From JADJOY01 sp964450125 (GTDB lineage Bacteria > JADJOY01): a DNA stretch of 8,301 nucleotides. Shown piece after piece: positions 1 to 4,966 of the stretch (positions are counted from its first letter, which is position 1; each line of letters starts with the position of its first letter). The notes below the pieces were generated by a model. That model made no database searches and was not told the origin of the DNA. It worked only from the letters and a program-made list of their open reading frames with translations. Both the position numbers and the translations under genes were made by a program. The DNA is taken from assembly GCA_964450125.1 (NCBI GenBank), contig CAYVDO010000361.1:1-8301 (forward strand), given 5' to 3'.

Positions 1-190
1 GCTGATCGGCGGCCAGGTTCATGTCGACGTTCACCGCCACCGGGTTCGGCTGGCTCAGCGTCGTCACGACGCCCACGAACGAGTCGCTGTAGGAAAACAC
101 GCCTGTCCAGTTCCAGATGCCACACCCGATCGCGGCACTGAGAGCGAGGGCGGCGACGCCCGCGGCGAGCCGCTTCGATCTGCCGAGCAT
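1..190 (-). CDS. Putative lipoprotein, N-terminal part only (gene runs off the left edge)
   Basis: Reading the minus strand from an ATG at 190 gives an open frame to the window edge (63 codons seen). The protein begins MLGRSKRLAAGVAALALSAA, a basic n-region followed by a hydrophobic stretch, and then IGC with Cys at residue 23. This looks like a lipoprotein signal peptide with lipobox AIGC, although Ala at -3 is less usual than Leu. The mature part seen so far contains an aromatic GIWNWTG segment and a Ser/Thr/Val-rich stretch; no family is recognisable. A ribosome binding site GGAGG (plus-strand 198-202) lies 7 bases before the ATG, which supports this start. It is divergent from the secreted-protein gene at 392. 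Function unknown; an envelope location is inferred from the signal only. Confidence 0.72.
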   Translation of the reverse strand, partial: MLGRSKRLAAGVAALALSAAIGCGIWNWTGVFSYSDSFVGVVTTLSQPNPVAVNVDMNLAADQ

Positions 191-391
191 GGGAGATCCT
201 CCACAAGGCCCGATTTGGCCGACGGGCATCGCCGGCCAGGGGGGCCTATCGAATAGTAGGCGCTCAGGGATTGGAGCGCGCAACTCAGTTTCCGCGGAGC
301 CGGCTCGCGCGCACGCCGGTTCGCATCCGGGGCACGCGGCGGTAGGATCGGGTGAGCGCGGTGCTCGCTGCAGCCGCGCGGGAGGTGGCGC
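191..391. promoter_or_regulatory. Divergent intergenic region, likely holding promoters for both flanking genes
   Basis: This 201-bp spacer separates two genes that point away from each other, so both promoters should lie here or nearby. Its most AT-rich pocket is around 246-258 (CTATCGAATAGTA), which includes the small inverted repeat CTAT-CGA-ATAG. On the minus strand, TTGCGC followed 19 bases later by TACTAT could be a sigma70-like -35/-10 pair for the left lipoprotein gene, but the spacing is long and the match weak. No clear promoter is visible for the rightward gene. Ribosome binding sites sit at both ends: GGAGG on the minus strand and GGGAGG at 380-385 on the plus strand. Confidence 0.35.
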
Positions 392-739
392 ATGGTACGC
401 AAGCAACGTTCGAACGGCCGACGGACGATGGGCGCGGTGGTGGCTGTGGCGGTGGCCCTCGGTGTGACGGCGGCGAGTGCTCAGCCTGGCTCGACCTCGA
501 GCAGACGCGATCCGGCGATGGATCGACTGACGGCGCCGGCGATCGTTCAGCTCGACACGCGGGCGGGACGGGTCACGATCTACGCCGGCGAGCTCGGCCG
601 CTACTACACGATCGTGTCCAAGGACGGTCGCGTGGCGGCGGAGCGGATCTCGGGTGAGGAGCTGGCGGCGAATCATCCGGACGTGGCGGCGACAGTGGAT
701 CGCGGCCTGGCGATCCAGATGGCCGATCTGCCCCAGTAA
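392..739 (+). CDS. Small secreted protein of unknown function (115 aa)
   Basis: The ATG at 392 is preceded by GGGAGG (380-385) at a 6-base spacing. The product has a basic start (RKQR, then GRR), a hydrophobic core at about residues 14-27 and an ASA-Q signal peptidase I site after residue 30, so export is likely. An alternative start at Met13 would shorten the n-region without losing the core. The mature part of about 85 residues is polar: an Arg/Asp-rich linker is followed by a segment with alternating beta-like pattern (GRVTIYAGEL, then RYYTIVSKDGRV) and a helical-looking tail containing EELAANHPDVAATVDRGLA. There is no Cys and no catalytic motif. I do not recognise a characterised family. 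The gene stands alone between a divergent spacer and a hairpin-containing spacer, so it is probably monocistronic. Confidence 0.75.
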   Translation: MVRKQRSNGRRTMGAVVAVAVALGVTAASAQPGSTSSRRDPAMDRLTAPAIVQLDTRAGRVTIYAGELGRYYTIVSKDGRVAAERISGEELAANHPDVAATVDRGLAIQMADLPQ

Positions 740-814
740 CGGCGGGTCGTGCTCGGCGATCGCGGCGGCTCGCGACCGGCGCGGGACGGAAGGTGCGTGC
801 GAAGGCGGCGGCGG

Positions 815-836
815 CGCGGCTTCTCGTGAAGCCGCG
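815..836 (+). terminator. Perfect 9-bp stem hairpin, probable terminator of the secreted-protein gene
   Basis: CGCGGCTTC-TCGT-GAAGCCGCG is a perfect inverted repeat with a 4-base loop. Three further pairs can form outside one G-G mismatch. It lies 75 bases after the stop of the 115-aa protein gene. No T-tract follows, so it is not a textbook intrinsic terminator; in GC-rich genomes such stems can still terminate transcription or mark 3' ends. A structured leader for the downstream ppa transcript is the alternative. Confidence 0.45.
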
Positions 837-868
837 GCGCACCTGCCTACCACGGAACCAACGGGTCT

Positions 869-882
869 CCCGATCGATCGGG
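869..882. promoter_or_regulatory. Perfect 14-bp palindrome CCCGATCGATCGGG, possible operator
   Basis: The sequence is identical to its own reverse complement over 14 bases and sits 91 bases upstream of the ppa start codon, where a dimeric regulator could bind. GATCG-containing words are frequent across this window, so a chance occurrence is quite possible. The regulatory role is inference from position and symmetry only. Confidence 0.2.
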
Positions 883-973
883 CGCGTGTGAGCATCGGCG
901 TAGTGCGCGCGAGAGGGCGGCTCTCCACGCGAGCGACGCTCGGTGACAAGCTCGCCGTGGGAGGATCGCCATC

Positions 974-1645
974 GTGCCGCAGCCCGAGAATCTGGCGAGC
1001 TTGGTATTCCGCTCTCATCCGTGGCACGGCGTCGCGATCGGCGCCGCAGCACCCGAGGTGGTGACCACGTACATCGAGATCGTGCCCACGGACACGGTCA
1101 AGTACGAGGTGGACAAGGCCACCGGCATCCTCAAGATCGACCGGCCGCAGAAGTTTTCGAACGTCTGTCCGACGCTCTACGGCTTCGTGCCACAGACGTA
1201 TTGCGGCGATTCGGTCGGGGCTTACTGCGACCAGCGCACGGGTCGCAGCGGCATCGTCGGGGACGGCGATCCCCTCGACATCTGCGTGCTCACCGAGAAG
1301 GCAATCCCGCGTGGCGACATCCTGCTTCAGTCGGTACCGATCGGCGGGCTTCGGATGATCGACAAGAACGAGGCCGACGACAAGATCATCGCCGTGATGC
1401 AGAACGACGCGCTCTACGGCGGCTGGCGCGACATCGGTGATTGTCCGCCCGGTTTGGTCGAGCGGCTCCGGCACTACTTTCTGACCTACAAGGACGTGCC
1501 TGGTACGAGCGAGCGGCGCGTCGAGATCACCCACGTCTACGATCGCGCCGAGGCGCACGAGGTGATTCGCCGCTCGCGGGCCGACTATCACGCGAAGTTT
1601 GGTGACCCCTTGGCCGCGCTGACGGGCGCGGCGACCCGCGGCTGA
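974..1645 (+). CDS. ppa: Inorganic pyrophosphatase, family I
   Basis: This is a soluble, Mg-dependent family I pyrophosphatase (223 aa) that hydrolyses pyrophosphate to two phosphates and so pulls biosynthetic reactions forward in the cytoplasm. The family signature is present as GDGDPLDICVL, with metal ligands D97, D99 and D102. The second active-site cluster matches the E. coli spacing exactly: D130, D135 and K137 in MIDKNEADDK correspond to E. coli D97, D102 and K104. KYEVDKATG (43-51) and the DRPQ/YGFVPQTYC segment (57-77) also belong to the substrate pocket. At 223 residues it is longer than the roughly 175-residue E. coli enzyme, with an N-terminal extension carrying HPWHGV, as in the larger PPase subgroups. 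The start is GTG, chosen because GGGAGG lies 9 bases upstream and the N-terminus aligns with family members. The next gene begins 21 bases after its stop, so co-transcription is likely. Confidence 0.95.
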   Translation: MPQPENLASLVFRSHPWHGVAIGAAAPEVVTTYIEIVPTDTVKYEVDKATGILKIDRPQKFSNVCPTLYGFVPQTYCGDSVGAYCDQRTGRSGIVGDGDPLDICVLTEKAIPRGDILLQSVPIGGLRMIDKNEADDKIIAVMQNDALYGGWRDIGDCPPGLVERLRHYFLTYKDVPGTSERRVEITHVYDRAEAHEVIRRSRADYHAKFGDPLAALTGAATRG

Positions 1646-1666
1646 ACGAGAAAGGAACGGAACCTC

Positions 1667-3031
1667 ATGGGATCGAATCGCATCGAGCTCCCGGCCAGCG
1701 AAAGCGTGCGCAGTTGGTACAACGTGCTGCCGGATCTGCCGCGGCCGCTCGATCCGCCGCTTCATCCCGGCACGCGCCAGCCGTTGGGTCCCGCCGATCT
1801 GACGCCGCTCTTCCCGATGGCGCTCATCGAGCAGGAGATGTCGCCGGTCCGCGAGATCGCGATCCCCGACCCGATCCTCGACGTGCTCTCGATCTGGCGC
1901 CCCACGCCGCTGGTGCGAGCGCGCCGTCTCGAGGCGGCGCTCGCGACGCCTGCGCGCATCTACTTCAAGAACGAGTCGGTGAGCCCGGCCGGCTCACACA
2001 AGCCCAACACCGCGGTGGCGCAGGCCTACTACAACCAGCAAGAAGGAGTCCGCCGTCTCGCCACCGAAACCGGCGCCGGGCAATGGGGTAGCTCGCTCGC
2101 GTTCGCGTGCAGCACCTTCGGCCTCGAATGCACGGTGTACATGGTGAAGGTGAGCTACGAGCAAAAGCCGTATCGCCGCTCGCTCATGCAGGTGTGGGGC
2201 GCCGAGGTGTTCGCGAGCCCGACGTCCAGCACCAATTCGGGGCGCGCCGTCCTCGCCGCCGATCCGAATTCGCCGGGCTCGCTCGGCATCGCCATCAGCG
2301 AGGCCGTGGAGGACGCCGCCAATCGCGCCGACACCCACTACGCCCTCGGCTCGGTGCTGAATCACGTGTGTCTTCATCAGACCGTGATCGGGCGGGAAGC
2401 GAAGAAGCAGCTCGCCCTCGCTGGTGAGCGGCTGCCCGACGTGGTCATCGGCTGCTGCGGCGGCGGCTCCAATTTCGCGGGCATCGCGTTGCCGTTCGTG
2501 CCGGATGTGGCGGCCGGCAAGAACGTGCGGCTGATGGCGGTCGAGCCGGCGAGCTGCCCCACACTCACTCGTGGCCCGTACGCGTACGATTTCGGTGACA
2601 CCGCGGGGATCGTGCCGATCATGAAGATGCATACCCTCGGCCACGGCTTCGTGCCGCCCTCGATCCACGCCGGTGGGCTGCGCTACCACGGCGACTCGCC
2701 GATCGTCTCGGCGTTGGTGGAGCAAGGCATCGTGGAGGCGCGCGCTTACGGTCAGGTGGGATGCTTCGAGGCGGCGATGCTCTTCGCACGCACCGAGGGA
2801 ATCGTGCCGGCACCCGAGACTTCGCACGCCATCAAGGCCGCCGTGGACGAGGCGATCGCGGCCCGGGAAGAAGGGCAGGAGCGCGTGATCCTCTTCAACC
2901 TGAGCGGTCACGGGTACTTCGACATGGCTTCGTACGATGCGTTCCTCGCCGGCAAGCTCGTGGACCACGAGCTGCCGCAGTCGTCGATCGACAAGGCGCT
3001 CGTCGAGCTGCCCAAGGTGGAGGCCGCGTGA
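1667..3031 (+). CDS. trpB: Tryptophan synthase beta chain, TrpB2 type
   Basis: A PLP-dependent enzyme of fold type II (454 aa), expected to condense indole with serine to give tryptophan. Its TrpB2 features are the long N-terminal region, RPTPLVRA (78-85), the PLP-lysine motif GSHKPNTA with K112, the catalytic-glutamate motif TETGAGQWG with E134, the PLP-phosphate glycine loop CCGGGSN (263-269) and NLSGHGYFD near the C-terminus (411-419). Ordinary TrpB1 has QHG rather than QWG and is about 400 residues. TrpB2 proteins often lack residues for pairing with TrpA and are thought to act alone on indole or, in some cases, on O-phosphoserine. No trpA or other trp gene lies nearby, consistent with a stand-alone role. 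AAAGGA at 1651-1656 precedes the ATG by 10 bases. Its stop overlaps the start of the hydrolase gene. Confidence 0.93.
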   Translation: MGSNRIELPASESVRSWYNVLPDLPRPLDPPLHPGTRQPLGPADLTPLFPMALIEQEMSPVREIAIPDPILDVLSIWRPTPLVRARRLEAALATPARIYFKNESVSPAGSHKPNTAVAQAYYNQQEGVRRLATETGAGQWGSSLAFACSTFGLECTVYMVKVSYEQKPYRRSLMQVWGAEVFASPTSSTNSGRAVLAADPNSPGSLGIAISEAVEDAANRADTHYALGSVLNHVCLHQTVIGREAKKQLALAGERLPDVVIGCCGGGSNFAGIALPFVPDVAAGKNVRLMAVEPASCPTLTRGPYAYDFGDTAGIVPIMKMHTLGHGFVPPSIHAGGLRYHGDSPIVSALVEQGIVEARAYGQVGCFEAAMLFARTEGIVPAPETSHAIKAAVDEAIAAREEGQERVILFNLSGHGYFDMASYDAFLAGKLVDHELPQSSIDKALVELPKVEAA

Positions 3032-3942
3032 ACCGGGCGGCGCAGCGCGCCCAGCGCGCCGACGTGTCCTTCACGTCGAGCGGCGTTCCGATCGCGGCGT
3101 GGCACTACCCCGGTGCGGTCGGTGCGCCGTGCGTGATTCTCGCGCACGGCTTCTGCGGCGTGCGCGAGCTCAGGCTCGACGACTACGCCGAGCGTTTCCA
3201 ACGCGCCGGCTATCACGCGCTGGTTTTCGACTATCGCCACTTCGGTGCCAGCGGCGGCGAGCCGCGCCAGTTGCTCTCGATCGGCCGCGAGCTCGACGAT
3301 TGGCGCGCGGCGCTCGCCTTCGCGCCCACCCTGCCGGGAGTGGATGCGAAGCGTGTGGCGCTCTGGGGCACCTCGCTCAGCGGCGGCCACGTGCTGACGA
3401 TCGGTGCCGAGCGGCCCGACCTCGCGGCGGTGATCGCGCAAGTGCCCTTCACCGATGGCTTCGCCAGCTCGCGGACCACGAGCGTGGGCCAGGCGCTACG
3501 CCTCACGAGCGTCGCGATTCGCGATTGGCTCGGCGCGATGCTTGGCAAGCCGCCCGTCTACGTGCCGGCGATCGGCAAGCCGGGCACGCTCGCGGCCATG
3601 ACCACGCCGGATGCCGAGCCCGGCTATCGGGCCATCGTTCCGCCTGGACTCTCGTTCGACGAGCGCGTGGCGGCGCGGGTGTTCCTGGAGGTCGCAGCGT
3701 ATCGACCCATCACGGGCGCCGCGCGAATCCAGGCGCCACTGCTCGTGCAGGTCGCCGAGCACGATTCGGTGGCACCCGCGTCGGGCGCCCGTGAGGTCGC
3801 GAAACGTGCGCCACGCGCGCAGCTCGAGGTCTTTCCGCTCGGGCACTTCGAGATCTACGTCGGGTCGCCGTTCGAGACCGCGATCGCGAGCCAGATCCGC
3901 TTCTTGAACGAGGTGCTCGCCCCCGTCGGTGCCGCAGCGTGA
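3028..3942 (+). CDS. Alpha/beta hydrolase
   Basis: A 304-aa serine hydrolase-type protein without a signal peptide, so probably cytoplasmic. It has the alpha/beta hydrolase order of motifs: oxyanion-side HGFCG (40-44), the DYRHFGASGG strand-turn (68-77), a nucleophile elbow GTSLSGG with S116, then a candidate acid D246 in AEHDSVAP and a catalytic His273 in PLGHFE. The elbow differs from strict G-x-S-x-G by a Ser in the fifth position, as in a common dienelactone-hydrolase-like/peptidase-like subset. A cap insertion occupies roughly residues 145-225. Substrate unknown: esterase, thioesterase or acyl-peptidase activity are all possible. The GTG start is inferred: GTGA at 3028-3031 contains both this start and the trpB stop, a classic coupled junction. 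A longer in-frame extension to 2761 would lie entirely within trpB and is rejected. Confidence 0.88.
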   Translation: MNRAAQRAQRADVSFTSSGVPIAAWHYPGAVGAPCVILAHGFCGVRELRLDDYAERFQRAGYHALVFDYRHFGASGGEPRQLLSIGRELDDWRAALAFAPTLPGVDAKRVALWGTSLSGGHVLTIGAERPDLAAVIAQVPFTDGFASSRTTSVGQALRLTSVAIRDWLGAMLGKPPVYVPAIGKPGTLAAMTTPDAEPGYRAIVPPGLSFDERVAARVFLEVAAYRPITGAARIQAPLLVQVAEHDSVAPASGAREVAKRAPRAQLEVFPLGHFEIYVGSPFETAIASQIRFLNEVLAPVGAAA

Positions 3943-4352
3943 TCGTCGTTCATCTGCTGGCCGTGGCCCTGTGGGGCGGCGTGGTGGCAGCCGAGGTCGT
4001 GCTGGAGCTGGTGGCGCACGGCGCGGCGGAGCGCGCGTTCGTGGCACGCGTGCACTTCTGGATCGACCTCCTGATCGAAGTCCCGCTCTTGATGTTGGTG
4101 CTGACGAGTGGCGTGGTGCTGGTGCTGCGCGCCGGCGAGCTCTCCGCGGCGTTGCTCGTGAAGATCGGCTGCGCACTGGTGGCGATCGCGTTCAACGCCG
4201 ATTGCGTGAGGTGGGTGGTGCGCCGCTTCGTCGCGCGCGCAGACGGCACCGCCGTGGAACGCCTCACCCGCCGCATCCGCTTCAGCATCGCGGGCCTGCC
4301 CTTCGGGTTGGTGGCGCTCGTCATCGGTCTCGCACGCCTCGCCGCAGGCTGA
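3939..4352 (+). CDS. Small integral membrane protein with about four helices
   Basis: The 137-aa product is strongly hydrophobic, with predicted membrane segments at about 2-24, 44-64, 68-88 and 116-134 and a basic cytoplasmic-type loop (RWVVRRF...RLTRRIRF) between the third and fourth. The opening HLLAVALWGG resembles the first helix of CopD/HemJ-like four-helix haem- or metal-handling membrane proteins. His5, Glu19, His39, Asp43 and Glu47 are the polar residues that could bind a ligand in or near the membrane. This is a resemblance, not an assignment; I do not recognise a named family. The start is the GTG at 3939, which overlaps the hydrolase stop as GTGA, so translation is probably coupled to the upstream gene. 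It has no separate strong ribosome binding site. Confidence 0.78.
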   Translation: MIVVHLLAVALWGGVVAAEVVLELVAHGAAERAFVARVHFWIDLLIEVPLLMLVLTSGVVLVLRAGELSAALLVKIGCALVAIAFNADCVRWVVRRFVARADGTAVERLTRRIRFSIAGLPFGLVALVIGLARLAAG

Positions 4353-4357
4353 CGACG

Positions 4358-4891
4358 ATGGACGCAGGCGTCTCGCTGCGTACCGCGACGGTCGAGGACA
4401 CGGCCGAGGTCGTCGCGCTCTACCGCTCGGCCGCTACCGGTGCCAGTGGCTTGGCGCGCGCCGCCGACGAGATCTCGCCTGCGTACGTCGCAGGTTTCCT
4501 GGGGCACGCCCTCGCCGACGGAATCGCGCTGGTGGCGGTGGAGACGCGCGACGGCTCGAGCGCCCCGATCGTGGGCGAGATCCACGCATACCGCTCGCCG
4601 CTCGCGGTCTTTGCTCACGTCCTCGGCGAGCTCACGATCGCGGTCCATCCCGCGCATCAAGGGCGCGGTGTGGGGCGCGCGCTCTTCACCGAGCTGCTCC
4701 GAATCGTCCGCGACGAACGCCCCGCGATCGAGCGCGTCGAGCTCGTCACCCGCGAGAGCAACGCCCGCGCGATCGCGCTCTACGAGTCGCTCGGCTTTCG
4801 CCGCGAAGGCCGCCTCGAACGGCGCATCCGGCGCACCGACGGAGTGCTGGAGGCGGACGTCCCGATGGGCTGGCTGCGCGCGAGGCCGTGA
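4358..4891 (+). CDS. GNAT family N-acetyltransferase
   Basis: A 177-aa protein covering a single GNAT domain. Motif A, the acetyl-CoA pyrophosphate-binding loop, is HPAHQGRGVGRALF (97-110) with the Q/R-x-x-G-x-G pattern at Q101-G106. Motif B is ESNARAIALYESLGF (133-147), the usual helix and Tyr position. The strand GELTIAVHP leading into motif A is also typical. The C-terminal VLEADVPMGWL resembles the last strand of RimI/PhnO/YhhY-like members. The acceptor substrate (amine, amino acid, antibiotic or protein N-terminus) cannot be read from sequence. The ATG at 4358 lies 5 bases after the membrane-protein stop, making it the last gene of the run. A longer in-frame extension back to 3929 would overlap the upstream gene entirely and has no domain support. 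Confidence 0.9.
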   Translation: MDAGVSLRTATVEDTAEVVALYRSAATGASGLARAADEISPAYVAGFLGHALADGIALVAVETRDGSSAPIVGEIHAYRSPLAVFAHVLGELTIAVHPAHQGRGVGRALFTELLRIVRDERPAIERVELVTRESNARAIALYESLGFRREGRLERRIRRTDGVLEADVPMGWLRARP

Positions 4892-4906
4892 GGACGCGCC
4901 GCGTCC
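4892..4906. terminator. Hairpin immediately after the GNAT stop codon
   Basis: GGACGC-GCC-GCGTCC is a perfect 6-bp stem with a 3-base loop, starting on the base after the GNAT stop. With the next hairpin it fills the space between two convergent genes, where a bidirectional terminator is expected. There is no T-tract on either strand. Confidence 0.45.
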
Positions 4907-4907
4907 G

Positions 4908-4921
4908 GACTGCAGGCAGTC
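4908..4921. terminator. Second hairpin in the convergent spacer
   Basis: GACTGC-AG-GCAGTC is a perfect inverted repeat (effectively a 5-bp stem with a 4-base CAGG loop), one base after the preceding hairpin. It may act together with it to end transcripts from both the GNAT side and the lipoprotein side. A further weaker inverted repeat, CGTCGC/GCGACG at 4961-4979, overlaps the lipoprotein stop codon. Confidence 0.4.
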
Positions 4922-4966
4922 GCGAAGCCGGGTGATCCGAACGGACGCAAGCTCGCGGGTCGTCGC

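Larger units (their letters stand above)
740..973. promoter_or_regulatory. Intergenic region upstream of ppa, with a hairpin and a palindrome
   Basis: No convincing gene lies in these 234 bases; the open frames crossing it are compositional, with Arg-rich translations. It contains a strong inverted repeat at 815-836 (listed separately as a probable terminator of the upstream gene) and a perfect 14-bp palindrome at 869-882 (listed separately). The promoter of the ppa-led gene cluster is most likely in the right half, but I cannot pick out a -35/-10 pair. GGGAGG at 959-964, 9 bases before the GTG at 974, is the ribosome binding site that decides the ppa start. Confidence 0.4.

Noticed and set aside
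573..1064. Open frames on both strands across the spacer before ppa
   Set aside because: The translations are Arg/Ser/Pro-rich low-complexity sequence without a domain, and the frames overlap the well-supported secreted-protein and ppa genes.
1994..2968. A 324-codon minus-strand frame inside trpB
   Set aside because: It is antisense to a gene whose catalytic motifs are all intact, and its His/Arg/Gly-rich translation matches nothing.
2761..3027. N-terminal extension of the alpha/beta hydrolase frame
   Set aside because: It lies wholly within the 3' end of trpB and translates to Arg-rich sequence; the GTGA overlap at 3028 gives a start that fits the family.
755..4777. Several copies of the octamer GCGATCGC, reminiscent of the cyanobacterial HIP1 repeat
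   Set aside because: Four of the five copies I found are in coding sequence as Ala-Ile-Ala codons (GCG ATC GCx), so strong codon preference explains them. A genome-wide count against a codon-shuffled model would settle it.
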